From positions 792 to 64,791 of the forward strand of contig DKPN01000061.1 in NCBI GenBank assembly GCA_002471195.1: DNA of 64,000 nt, in the 5' to 3' direction. The position numbers and the translations under genes are program-made. The stretch's first letter is position 1. Each line of letters begins with the position of its first letter. The stretch comes from Bacteroides sp. UBA7333. GTDB lineage: Bacteria; Bacteroidota; Bacteroidia; Bacteroidales; Bacteroidaceae. The notes beneath the pieces were generated by a model that saw nothing but the letters and a program-made list of their open reading frames with translations, made no database searches and was not told the origin of the DNA. This document shows positions 47,182-56,183 of the stretch, in pieces.

Positions 47182-47229
47182 AAAAGCAGACCCGAACCAT
47201 CTTCAGAAGAGTGATTCGGGTCTGCTTTT
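47182..47229 (-). terminator. Intrinsic terminator of locus D (minus strand)
   Basis: Perfect 15-bp stem AAAAGCAGACCCGAA / TTCGGGTCTGCTTTT, with T-runs on the minus-strand side. It lies 34 bp past the stop codon of the PorV-like gene. Its core GACCCGAA is the same as in the neighbouring plus-strand terminator. Confidence 0.88.
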
Positions 47230-47263
47230 AATAGATATATCGTTCTAATTGGTTATCGACGAT

Positions 47264-48187
47264 TTAAAATAATGTGTATGACAAGCCAATAACAAACGAG
47301 TTTTTAATCGGTGAGTTTTTTGTAGTTCCAATCAAATATCCACCATTTAAATGTATGTTAGCTAAGTTAAAACCTAGACCGACAGTAGCAAATGAAGGCA
47401 TGTACTTATCTTTATCGCTGTACGAATATCCGGCACGTGCGCTTACAATTCCTGCAAAGCTGTATTCAAGTCCGATGCCTGCTATCACCGACTTCTCATC
47501 CGATGGAGCAAATACATAACCTACCTTAGCAGCAGCCTCTAAGCCATGTCTCGACTCTTCTCCCAATATTTTATAAGAGGCACCTGCATTTACCTGCATT
47601 GGTTGTTTCACTTTGCTTAAATCGAAATCGAACTCCGATCCCAGGTTGTTAAATGCCAATGCGGCCGAGAATTTGTTTTTTTGATACATCAGTTGGATAT
47701 CTGCACCTATAGCCGAAGCGTTGGTATCGAATATTTTGGCATTGATATATCGCAAATTGACAGCTCCCGAAAGACATTCCAGAAAACGATAAGCTACCCC
47801 GAAATTCACCGAATAATTGTGTGGACGAAATGTACCGTCGGGCTCATTTTTATCGTTGATGATGGTTTGTTTATTGAAAATGGAATATTGCGCACCTATC
47901 AAAACAGACATACGTTGACCTACCTTATAATAACCGGCTATCGAAGGGATTTTGGCATTTACACCATCGGGCGACCATCCTAAATAAGAAACACCAAAGG
48001 CTCCTTTATTTTCGCTGAATGCAGTTGCAGCCGAGTTATTGTAAATGGAGTAAGCCGAAGCTTCAGAAACGACTCCGGTATTTCCCATCGAAAAGGCCAC
48101 AGGATCATTTGTTATGGATAGTTGTGATTGAGCAGTTGTTGCTAGTGTTGCAAGCAATGCTACGATTGTTAAGCATTTACGTTTCAT
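47264..48187 (-). CDS. PorV/PorQ-family outer-membrane beta-barrel protein
   Basis: A 307-residue predicted barrel of the FadL-like PorV/PorQ family. The signal peptide ends TTAQSQ; the mature start NDPVAFSMGNTGVVSEASAY is the family hallmark, followed by SIYNNSAATAF and alternating amphipathic strands, ending SFVIGLSYTLF. PorV shuttles T9SS cargo to the attachment complex and PorQ is part of that complex; this protein is short for PorV (about 390 residues) and nearer to PorQ-size paralogues. Its start codon overlaps the stop of the T9SS-type protease gene (TAATG), so they are translationally coupled, suggesting a dedicated export partner. Whether it is the main PorV of the cell cannot be judged from this window. 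Confidence 0.8.
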   Translation of the reverse strand: MKRKCLTIVALLATLATTAQSQLSITNDPVAFSMGNTGVVSEASAYSIYNNSAATAFSENKGAFGVSYLGWSPDGVNAKIPSIAGYYKVGQRMSVLIGAQYSIFNKQTIINDKNEPDGTFRPHNYSVNFGVAYRFLECLSGAVNLRYINAKIFDTNASAIGADIQLMYQKNKFSAALAFNNLGSEFDFDLSKVKQPMQVNAGASYKILGEESRHGLEAAAKVGYVFAPSDEKSVIAGIGLEYSFAGIVSARAGYSYSDKDKYMPSFATVGLGFNLANIHLNGGYLIGTTKNSPIKNSFVIGLSYTLF

Positions 48188-50931
48188 TATATTTTAGTAA
48201 TATTGCGTTTAATAGTTACACCATTTGCTTCGAATTGTACCGAGTATTGTCCGGGACGTAAACTCTTCATATCGATCGTTGCCGCTGAACCATTTTTCAA
48301 CTCAAGATTATTTTCCGATTTTACCTTCGCACCGTTTGCATTGAATACATGTAGCGTGCCGGTAACGGTTTCATTCGATGAGATATTTAATTTTTCACGA
48401 ACAGGGTTAGGATACATTTGCAGTTCCAAGGCGTTGGGCACTCCTTCACCCTTGCAAATGAGTATAAATGATCTTTCAACAGCTGGGTTATTACTGTCTT
48501 TAGCCGATAGAATAACTCTTGTACTGCCAAAGGCTTTTGTTGTAATTACTACTTCATCGCCTATTATAGTTGCCGTAGCAATTGCTTCATTTTCTACTTT
48601 TACAGATGTTTGTAATTGATCTCCATCTTTATCAACGATGTATTCGGTCCAATTAAAACGATACTCCTCATGGATTGCTGTCATTTCAACATTCGCCAAT
48701 TCTTTATCCGTTATTTCGGGCGAGGTTTCTTTTATGATGTGATAGGTGATTGCTTTTTCTGAACTAGCGCCGTATAAGTCGGTAACTACCAATTGAGTGG
48801 TGTATGTACCTACTTTTATTCCCGATGTATTCAAGAAAAGCGTTACTACATTATTGCTCACTATAAACGACTCGGCACTCGATGCCGTATTAAAGTTAAC
48901 CTTCAACTCTTCATTCTCCGGGTCTTTTATGTCGAAGCGAAGTCTTCCTGTAGTATTCTCTTTCACATAAATTTCGGAACCATCTCTTGCCGTAATGATA
49001 GGTGCCGCATTTTCGGTAAGTGTAGTTTGAACTAGATTGGATAAGGCTGCTTTGTTGCCCGAAAGGTCGTAAGCTTGCACGGCAAAATGATAGGATGTAC
49101 CCGGTTGCAAACCACGAATTCTTGTGCTCATTTTGCTTCCTGTTGCAGGAGTATATTCACCCACCACTGCCGATCCCACATGTGATGGAAGATTATTAAA
49201 ATCTACTCCATCGAGTGTTTCAGTGCTATAGTAAATGGTGAATCCAATATCGTTAGCATCATCTGCATCATTCGGAACAGTCCACTCGAAAGTAGCTGTT
49301 GAGTGTGTTTTTGAAATTAAGCTAAAGTCGCTAACTGCATCCGGAGCTTGTTGGCTCGAACCGCCGATGGCTCTATAAATATCGACCAAACCTCTACCCA
49401 TTTGATCTTCATACAGTGGGTTGTAATTGTCGATAGGACGTGTGTTAACTAACATTTTATCGATCAACTCTTTTCCGGTTACCTCTTTTGTACCTGCATT
49501 GGCTACTTGTGAAACCAACAGAGCAAAAGCACCCGATACATGTGGACAAGCCATAGAAGTGCCTTGCATACGTCCGTATGAGTTGTTGGCAATGGTACTT
49601 AAAATACCCCCTGCCTCGCCTAATCCGTATTTTGTTTCTAATGATCCACCGGGAGCTGCAATGCTCGCATACAAACCGTAGTTTGAATAATATGCTTTTG
49701 TGTAATCGGGTGCAATTGAAGTAACTGATACTGCTCCACGATATGATCCCGGACTCGAATAGGGACGGTTTTCATTTCCTGTAGCAAATACTACAATTCC
49801 CCCTCTGATAGGTCCTACTTGTTGGTCATTTTCGTCTACTCCTGCATATTTATTAAAATAGTCTATCGCCAAACGATCCGATTCGGGAGCTTCGGTCAAT
49901 GAAGGATATCCCCAGCTGTTTTGACTAATTACCGCACCATTGTCAGCACCATATTTAATCGCAGGAGCACCATCAGTTGATCCTTTTTTGGTGAAGATTT
50001 GGGCAATCAATATTTTTACTCCACTATTGGGTGTGCCATCTCCCCCTGCAAGTCCGCATACCCCTTTCCCATTATTGTTCATTGCTGCAACAACACCGGC
50101 AACATGTGTTGCATGGTCATTGGGTTCAATCGTTCCAGTGTTGTCTACAAAGTTATATCCATACACATCATCTATATACCCGTTATTGTCGCTATCTTCA
50201 CCCGGCGTACCCCCTTGTTCGGCACGATTCATATAGATATTATCTATCAAATCTTCGTGCATATAGTCTACGCCATTATCTACCACACAAACAATCACCT
50301 CTGCGTTTCCAACAAGCTTATTTTTCCATACCGGATATACGTTTACATCCGCATTTGGCAGATGATTTTTGTTATCAGCATTGTTTTTATAATGCCATTG
50401 ATCTGATAAATAAGGATCATTAAAAGGAGCTTCGCTGGTTGCTTGGCTCGCAGCTTTGGCTTGCACCATGCTAGTGTAGTTGGTTGTTACTTCCGATTTA
50501 AAATGAATAATAACAGGTACACGTTCCACTTTTTCCACATCTTTGCTGCGTGTAAACGAACTCACCATTCGAGATGTAGGCATATTGGGGTCGAATTTTA
50601 CAACATACCATTGATGCATTCCCATTTCGCGGGTTCTTTTTTCAAACTTTCCGGCATATGGATATAGACGCTTCATCGAAACAATGGGTAAATTGCCTAA
50701 CTCATTGCTCAACCTTGTTTTTAGTGTACGTGTATCTTCATTTTCTGATATCGATTCGCATAAAGCTTCGCTTAGCTTTACTCTTATCACTCCACTTTCA
50801 TAATTAGATGTGCTATCTTCTGCTTCAGGATGAACCGCTTCATGGTTATCCATAAAGTCATTCATGCCAGAGCTACAGCCTTGTGTGAACAATGCTCCGG
50901 CCATGCACATTCCTATCAATATTCTCTTCAT
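48187..50931 (-). CDS. Subtilisin-like S8 serine protease with FN3 domain and T9SS sorting domain
   Basis: A 914-residue secreted S8 peptidase (start MKRILIG at 50931; an in-frame ATG lies 12 bp upstream). After the signal region and a propeptide-like part (about 45-150), the catalytic domain holds VVDNGVDYMHEDL (Asp218), NDHATHVAGVV (His273), the ATGNEN oxyanion Asn and GTSMACPHVSG (Ser459). Then come an FN3 domain (about 535-635), cadherin/Ig-like parts and a T9SS type A sorting domain starting MYPNPVREKLNISS. The N-terminus has GALFTQGC, a poor lipobox; lipidation together with T9SS sorting would be unusual. It lies between a BACON lipoprotein and a PorV-like gene. Possible roles are degrading host glycoproteins or maturing other cargo. 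Confidence 0.9.
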   Translation of the reverse strand: MKRILIGMCMAGALFTQGCSSGMNDFMDNHEAVHPEAEDSTSNYESGVIRVKLSEALCESISENEDTRTLKTRLSNELGNLPIVSMKRLYPYAGKFEKRTREMGMHQWYVVKFDPNMPTSRMVSSFTRSKDVEKVERVPVIIHFKSEVTTNYTSMVQAKAASQATSEAPFNDPYLSDQWHYKNNADNKNHLPNADVNVYPVWKNKLVGNAEVIVCVVDNGVDYMHEDLIDNIYMNRAEQGGTPGEDSDNNGYIDDVYGYNFVDNTGTIEPNDHATHVAGVVAAMNNNGKGVCGLAGGDGTPNSGVKILIAQIFTKKGSTDGAPAIKYGADNGAVISQNSWGYPSLTEAPESDRLAIDYFNKYAGVDENDQQVGPIRGGIVVFATGNENRPYSSPGSYRGAVSVTSIAPDYTKAYYSNYGLYASIAAPGGSLETKYGLGEAGGILSTIANNSYGRMQGTSMACPHVSGAFALLVSQVANAGTKEVTGKELIDKMLVNTRPIDNYNPLYEDQMGRGLVDIYRAIGGSSQQAPDAVSDFSLISKTHSTATFEWTVPNDADDANDIGFTIYYSTETLDGVDFNNLPSHVGSAVVGEYTPATGSKMSTRIRGLQPGTSYHFAVQAYDLSGNKAALSNLVQTTLTENAAPIITARDGSEIYVKENTTGRLRFDIKDPENEELKVNFNTASSAESFIVSNNVVTLFLNTSGIKVGTYTTQLVVTDLYGASSEKAITYHIIKETSPEITDKELANVEMTAIHEEYRFNWTEYIVDKDGDQLQTSVKVENEAIATATIIGDEVVITTKAFGSTRVILSAKDSNNPAVERSFILICKGEGVPNALELQMYPNPVREKLNISSNETVTGTLHVFNANGAKVKSENNLELKNGSAATIDMKSLRPGQYSVQFEANGVTIKRNITKI

Positions 50932-51000
50932 GTTTGTAATCATTAAATAATCGTTTCGACTCGAAATACAATCGGAACCGATTTAATTGGTTATTTGTAA

Positions 51001-51046
51001 GAAACGGACTACATAAACTATAATGTATATTTATGTAGTCCGTTTC
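51001..51046 (-). terminator. Hairpin between the BACON lipoprotein and the protease gene
   Basis: Perfect 17-bp inverted repeat GAAACGGACTACATAAA / TTTATGTAGTCCGTTTC with a 12-nt loop, 41 bp past the lipoprotein stop codon on the minus strand. The tail is only weakly T-rich. It is either a terminator or an intercistronic attenuator within the locus D operon. Confidence 0.75.
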
Positions 51047-51087
51047 ATTTTATGTGTGTTATCTCGTTATATACAACGTATAACGTG

Positions 51088-53295
51088 TTATTTATTGAAT
51101 AGAACTTTTGCGCTCTCTTTTTGAGCGTTTTTCTTGCGTGACATACTCATCGGAGCAGAAAAATCGTCTAATTTAACAGTTCCTTTATATCCGCCTGTGA
51201 TGGTGTATCTAACCTCTTTGTTGGCTGTTTCAAGGTCTAGTTCAATGTTATATTCATCTCCGTTTTTCGAAATAATCACATTACCACCGGTAATCATTAA
51301 TCTTCTTTCAGTGGTTTGGTAATATACCGAATAGTAGGTAAAGTCGCCGTTATAAATACCTTCTACAACGCCCGTTTGGTCGGGTTCGTAAATTGGGAAT
51401 ATACCTACTGGAATACCTTCTGCAAACGATGTTGGTTTGCTTGTTCTTAGCATTAACGTGATACCAAGACCATCTACTCCGTTTGAGTTGATTAGCGTTT
51501 CATCTTCCATGATAATGTCCCAACCTTGTTTTTGAGGCGATTCATTCTCTGGTGAATAGTTGTAACCATAAAACTGTGAACTAACACGTGCTCCTTCGCT
51601 TTTGAATACACGATCTTTTAGCGGAATTGATACAACCGAGTTTGTAGGGATGTTACCTTTATACTCTCCTTTATGCGATTTACCGTTGCTATCTACACCA
51701 TCCACTATGATGGCATTTCTTCCATCTTCCAGTTTCTTAATCTCGATTGAACCCGAAACGATATTGATTTCTTTTTTCAACTCATAGTTTTCGTAAACTC
51801 TATATTTAGCGAAATGACAGGTACCTACACCATAGTTTGAGTTTTTCTGAATGGTATATTTACCATATGGAACACCTGCTGTTAATACTTGAGTAGGCGA
51901 AGCCATGATGTCGAATACCCATGCTTGTCCTTGACCACCGGGATTATTTTTGAAATCAGCATCTCCCAAACCAATAAACCAGTTCATGTTTTCTGATGGG
52001 AATTCGAAAGGACCATAGAAGTCTGCATTCGCAATGGCAAAATCTCCGGTATTATTTGAGTCGTACAGCTCGATACCACCATTGTATTTTACCATTAATG
52101 TGTTGTTTTCGGGCAAAGCGTCGTCTACCGATAAAATGTCTACTGTATAAGTTCCATCTCCATTTTCTTTAATATCAATGGTTCCACCAAAGAAGGGAGC
52201 CTCTTCAACATATTGTCGTGGGCCGCTTTGGTTCATCCACCATGAGTTTAAGCCGCTACCATCTAGCCACGTACGTTTACCTTTCACTGCCGTGTTTAGC
52301 TCAAGGTCGAATGTTTCATCCACAAATGGGAATTTACCTACAGGGAATGTCGTTTCAAGTGACGTTACCAATGTTATTGTCATCCATTCACCCGCGCCTT
52401 CATGGAAGCCTACATATTTAAACTTAATATCGTCGGGTGCTATATTTAAGCGCCATACCTTTTTGCCTACTCCAAATATATCGCCTTCATCTTCGATAAA
52501 TGCTTGAGTAAAGTTTGTGATAGTTAAGTCGCGACCGATAGTACTGCCATATGCATTGTTGAACATATATGAATCTTCGGGAACTACCGTGTAGAAAGTA
52601 TGAAGTTGATTTCCATCAGAATCAGTAGCAATAAGTCCTACCTTTAAGCCATCTTCTGTTTTAATCAATTCTACCGATCCATTTTCAATCATTTTTTCTT
52701 CATTGTCGATTGATATGACACCAATAGCAGTACCTGTTTCTTGAGTTTGCTCAATGTTGAACTCGCCAATAGGGGCACCTTTGCTATAGTTCCAAGTTTT
52801 ATCCAATAGGAGTTTGATATATACAGACGTACCAGCTGGTTCATAGCTGCCTGCACTTTCTTCGTTTTGCAACACTAAGTGCCATTCGAATTTCTCATCT
52901 GCATACTTCTCAAGTGTTAACTTTGTATATGCAACATCAAAATTATTTTCAGATGGATATTTAGACTGCTCTACCTTAAATTCTTGACTCTCTTTGCCAT
53001 TGTTTATCGTTATGGTAGCGTTTCTGTTTGTGGTTGTTTCATCTACTGAAACTTGAATTGTTACGTCTCCGGCCGGTCCGCTGGCTGGCGATAGTTTCAC
53101 CCAACTTTCGCTTGCTGTTGCCACCCAGTCTAATTGTGTTTTAAAACTGATAGTTTGTGCACCCCCGTCATTTCCGAATTTTAGTGTGTTTGTGTTTCCT
53201 TCGGGTATCTCAATGTTTTCGTTAACTGTGATCTTATCTTCTTGACAAGATACCAACAACGTAAGAGATAGCATCAAATAGATAAATTTTCTCAT
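51088..53295 (-). CDS. Large BACON-domain lipoprotein with internal repeats
   Basis: A 735-residue lipoprotein. The signal peptide ends LLVSC (Cys17), followed by QED, a match to the surface-export signal. Residues about 35-110 form a clear BACON domain (ISFKTQLDWVATASESWVKL, ASGPAGDVTIQVSVDE, NRNATITINNG, FKVEQS). The remaining 600 residues seem to contain four related beta-rich units of 120-150 residues, each with a 'GxPxGxFxI' turn (GAPIGEFNI, TFPVGKFPF, GVPYGKYTI, GIPVGIFPI) followed by an aromatic-rich strand set. I do not recognise this repeat. It heads the minus-strand operon with the T9SS-type protease and PorV-like protein, driven by a good promoter at 53405-53436. Function unknown; surface glycan or protein binding is plausible. 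Confidence 0.88.
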   Translation of the reverse strand: MRKFIYLMLSLTLLVSCQEDKITVNENIEIPEGNTNTLKFGNDGGAQTISFKTQLDWVATASESWVKLSPASGPAGDVTIQVSVDETTTNRNATITINNGKESQEFKVEQSKYPSENNFDVAYTKLTLEKYADEKFEWHLVLQNEESAGSYEPAGTSVYIKLLLDKTWNYSKGAPIGEFNIEQTQETGTAIGVISIDNEEKMIENGSVELIKTEDGLKVGLIATDSDGNQLHTFYTVVPEDSYMFNNAYGSTIGRDLTITNFTQAFIEDEGDIFGVGKKVWRLNIAPDDIKFKYVGFHEGAGEWMTITLVTSLETTFPVGKFPFVDETFDLELNTAVKGKRTWLDGSGLNSWWMNQSGPRQYVEEAPFFGGTIDIKENGDGTYTVDILSVDDALPENNTLMVKYNGGIELYDSNNTGDFAIANADFYGPFEFPSENMNWFIGLGDADFKNNPGGQGQAWVFDIMASPTQVLTAGVPYGKYTIQKNSNYGVGTCHFAKYRVYENYELKKEINIVSGSIEIKKLEDGRNAIIVDGVDSNGKSHKGEYKGNIPTNSVVSIPLKDRVFKSEGARVSSQFYGYNYSPENESPQKQGWDIIMEDETLINSNGVDGLGITLMLRTSKPTSFAEGIPVGIFPIYEPDQTGVVEGIYNGDFTYYSVYYQTTERRLMITGGNVIISKNGDEYNIELDLETANKEVRYTITGGYKGTVKLDDFSAPMSMSRKKNAQKESAKVLFNK

Positions 53296-53404
53296 GCGTG
53301 ATAAATGTTTTAATGATTAAGGTAGGTTCTGATTTCATGTTTGTTGTTGCTTTAATTAGGATAAGAACCTTTATATCCTTTATTTAAGTTGTTTTATTTT
53401 TTTG

Positions 53405-53436
53405 CAAAATTATAATAAAACATTAACAAGAACAAC
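53405..53436 (-). promoter_or_regulatory. Promoter of the locus D operon
   Basis: On the minus strand GTTG (53433-53436, one mismatch to TTTG), a 20-nt spacer and TAATTTTG (53405-53412) fit the Bacteroidota housekeeping promoter. The start codon at 53295 lies about 110 bp downstream. Confidence 0.55.
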
Positions 53437-53718
53437 CTTTTTTAAGCAATAATATTTATCTCTCTTTTTGTCAGTATATTGTAATTTATTGTTTTGATCT
53501 TACAGATTTGTTTTTTGATGGTTTTGTATATATTAAATAGTAATTTAAATGAGGTTTTTGTGTTGGTTTAAATGAATTTTAGATGTCGATATTCTCTGTG
53601 CTTTATCTCTAATTAATATTAATTTGTCGTTAACATTTTCTTTTGGCTGTTCTTGTTTCCTATTTTGAACTATACTACCACTTTTTCGTACGAAAAACGA
53701 ACGCTATGTGATAAAAAA
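53437..53718. other. AT-rich intergenic stretch with a 16-bp palindrome
   Basis: Part of the 473-bp gap between the BACON lipoprotein start and the GH20 end. Apart from the promoter and terminator listed separately, the only recognisable feature is a perfect 16-bp palindrome TTTTTCGTACGAAAAA at 53682-53697. No credible ORF is seen. Confidence 0.5.
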
Positions 53719-53744
53719 AGAGAGAGATTTTCATCCCTCTCTCT
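53719..53744 (-). terminator. Intrinsic terminator of the locus E GH20 gene
   Basis: An 8-bp stem AGAGAGAG / CTCTCTCT followed on the minus strand by a run of seven T (53713-53719). It lies about 25 bp past the GH20 stop codon. A matching T-rich side on the plus strand could make it bidirectional. Confidence 0.8.
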
Positions 53745-53768
53745 GTCTTTTTTAAAATGATTTTATGT

Positions 53769-55955
53769 TTAAAGCTTTTTGATAAACACGGCAATATTTC
53801 CTCTGTTGTTTTGTCCTGCATTTAATTTCATCACGGCGCTATATGGAGTTCCGGCTTGCCACTCGCTGATGATGAATTTTCCACTCACTGGTTTGTCGGC
53901 AATGATCGAGTTGATGGCTGTGCCACTGGTTTTATCATTGTTTTTCATGATCTCTATTTCGCCTATCGCCACATCAACACCATCGGTCAACGCAACAATG
54001 GTGATTTGATATTCACCGTCAGCATTAATCTTCCCGGTTAGGTCTACTGTGTTTTGATCAGTCACTTCATTATATCTCACCCTTTTTGCAAATGTGCCAT
54101 ATTGCTTATAGGCATCGTAGTTTTCAGTGAAAAAGGTAGGAACCGAATGATGTGTTTTTGTCAATGCAGTTACAGCACGTACATCCGATAGCTGATTCAC
54201 TTGGAAAGGCGCTGTGTATAATTTATCGTATGGAGTTGCTCTTTCTCCGTTGGTAGTGTAATGAATAGTAGCATTGTCGAGCGGAGTGCTGAGCTCTATC
54301 ATATATCCCTCATCTACTTTGGTATGTTTTACATCGGGTGAGGGCACACGATAGGTAAACCCTGCATTGTCGAGACGTTTAAAATGATTCAATACTCTTG
54401 GAAAAAACTCCTCGTAATTGCGCATCTGGCTAGGTGTCCATCCTATTTCCGACATTGCCATTAGGCGTGGCAACATCAAATATTCCACATAGTTCTCGGA
54501 ACGATTTTCATCCAATAAATCGAGTTCTTGCAATAAGGTGCCAAATATAAACTGATCGCCCCACAATGCCGCTTGAAGACCAATGATCACCGAGTCGCCT
54601 TCGAATTTTTCTGTGGCGAAACTATAACATTTCTCTAAAGAGATCGGTGCTAACCAGGTAGCCGCTTTTATTTCAGATGGGAGTCTCGACTCGGGAGTAT
54701 CGAAATACAAATGTGAGGTAGGACAAAGCACAGCCTTATGTCCCTGATTGTATACATGGTCGAGGTTGTTCATGTTGCGCCATATCATACTAACCACGGG
54801 TTTTGTTACCTTTCCACGTTCTAGAATCTCGTCCCAACCTACAATGGTTCGGTTGTGTTTGGCTGCCATATCAGCCACCAAGTTGGTTAAGTATCCTTGC
54901 AGTTGTGAGCTTTTCTCTAAACCTTGCTCTTTTAATAGTTTTTGGCAGTGAGGACAATTATTCCAGTATTGATAAACCGCTTCGTCGCCGCCGATGTGGA
55001 TATACTTCGATGGAAATAATTCGCATGTTTCTTCTAGCACATCTTTCAAAAAGTCTATTGTCGTTTGTTTGCCGGGACAAATAAGATCTTTGCTAATATA
55101 ATGTTGTGTAAGCACTTTCAACTGTTCCTCGCGGCAACTCAACCAAGGGTATGCCACTACACCTGATAGAACGTGAGCCGGAAATGCAATTTCGGGTACA
55201 ATCACAATACCACGTGCCTCTGCATAGGCTACCATCTCTTTGATATCCTCTTGTGTGTAAAACCCTCCTGTACGATTTTCGCCTTCACCACGAAATCCAC
55301 CTACTTCAGTGAGCAATGGATATTTTTTAATTTCAAGTCGCCAGCCGGCATCATCAATCAAATGAAAATGGAGTGTGTTGAGCTTGTATAACGACATCAT
55401 ATCGATATATTTAAGAACAAACTCTTTTGAAAAGAAATATCTCGATACATCGAGCATTGCTCCTCTCCACTTAAAGGTGGGTGCATCTTCGATAAAAATG
55501 ACCGGAACGGTTAGATCGATCTCTTTCAACTGTTTCGACTCGATTTCGGGCGGTAGCAATTGCATCAACGACTGCATTGCATAAAATGCTCCTGCCGCCG
55601 ATTTGCTTTTTATGATGATCTGTTTGTCCGAAACAGTGAGGTTATAGCCCTCTTCATTGTCTATGGAGTTATCGAGTGCAAACAAAATCGAATTTTTTTC
55701 TGGTTTATGGCCTTGTGTCTTGTTTAGTTTCAAAGCAGTAGGCGCATATATATAATCTACAAAAAGAGAAGCTTGCGAAGCCAACTCGGGATGGTAAATC
55801 ACTTTTGTTTTTGAATTGATCGTGAAACCCTTTCTCTCTTTTAATTCACATTTAAGTGGTTTGGGGATGATGTTAATGCCATGGGCTCCTGCGGTGTTGG
55901 TAAGGAGAAGCATGAAAAGAGATAAAAATGTGATACGGATGATTTTCGTGTTCAT
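53769..55955 (-). CDS. GH20 beta-N-acetylhexosaminidase (locus E)
   Basis: A 728-residue secreted GH20 enzyme. ATG 55955 is chosen over the in-frame ATG 56039 because it begins the signal peptide MNTKIIRITFLSLFMLLL. Domains: GH20b (about 25-150), barrel (about 155-500) with FKWRGAMLDVSRYF, HFHLIDDAGWRLEIK, VIVPEIAFPAHV and HIGGDEAVYQYW (D324/E325), chitobiase-type beta domain, and a C-terminal part of about 130 residues ending NNRGNIAVFIKKL. It is divergent from a TonB-dependent receptor gene 229 bp away and ends in a terminator. Exo-hexosaminidase activity on GlcNAc/GalNAc ends is expected. It is a typical GGDE enzyme, unlike the GTDE type at 5938 and 62900. Confidence 0.93.
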   Translation of the reverse strand: MNTKIIRITFLSLFMLLLTNTAGAHGINIIPKPLKCELKERKGFTINSKTKVIYHPELASQASLFVDYIYAPTALKLNKTQGHKPEKNSILFALDNSIDNEEGYNLTVSDKQIIIKSKSAAGAFYAMQSLMQLLPPEIESKQLKEIDLTVPVIFIEDAPTFKWRGAMLDVSRYFFSKEFVLKYIDMMSLYKLNTLHFHLIDDAGWRLEIKKYPLLTEVGGFRGEGENRTGGFYTQEDIKEMVAYAEARGIVIVPEIAFPAHVLSGVVAYPWLSCREEQLKVLTQHYISKDLICPGKQTTIDFLKDVLEETCELFPSKYIHIGGDEAVYQYWNNCPHCQKLLKEQGLEKSSQLQGYLTNLVADMAAKHNRTIVGWDEILERGKVTKPVVSMIWRNMNNLDHVYNQGHKAVLCPTSHLYFDTPESRLPSEIKAATWLAPISLEKCYSFATEKFEGDSVIIGLQAALWGDQFIFGTLLQELDLLDENRSENYVEYLMLPRLMAMSEIGWTPSQMRNYEEFFPRVLNHFKRLDNAGFTYRVPSPDVKHTKVDEGYMIELSTPLDNATIHYTTNGERATPYDKLYTAPFQVNQLSDVRAVTALTKTHHSVPTFFTENYDAYKQYGTFAKRVRYNEVTDQNTVDLTGKINADGEYQITIVALTDGVDVAIGEIEIMKNNDKTSGTAINSIIADKPVSGKFIISEWQAGTPYSAVMKLNAGQNNRGNIAVFIKKL

Positions 55956-55985
55956 AAATATTATATTGGTATTTGAGTTATTATG

Positions 55986-55993
55986 CAAAGATA
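55986..55993 (-). promoter_or_regulatory. Candidate -7 element for the locus E GH20
   Basis: The minus strand reads TATCTTTG, an exact TAnnTTTG match, 30 bp upstream of the chosen start codon at 55955. This also supports that start, since the longer ORF would place the promoter inside the coding region. No -33 TTTG was found. Confidence 0.5.
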
Positions 55994-56137
55994 ATAGGAT
56001 ACTGATTGATGTGTGTATAATATTTTTATTTTGTGGCATATTATCAGTGAACGGAAAAAATAAAAAACCAAATTGCCTAAATTATCTCGGGCGGGCGATA
56101 AAAAAGATAGGAATCATGGCATAAACAATATTATTGT

Positions 56138-56145
56138 TACCTTCG
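56138..56145 (+). promoter_or_regulatory. Candidate -7 element for the TonB-dependent receptor
   Basis: TACCTTCG is one mismatch from TAnnTTTG, 38 bp upstream of the ATG at 56184. No clear -33 box is present. Tentative. Confidence 0.35.
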
Positions 56146-56183
56146 TTTTTTAATTAACTATCAATGCTATTATCAATTATACC

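Noticed and set aside
50865..50931. Lipobox in the S8 protease N-terminus
   Set aside because: TQGC is a poor lipobox and the protein has a T9SS sorting domain; plain signal peptidase I processing is equally possible, so lipidation is not called.
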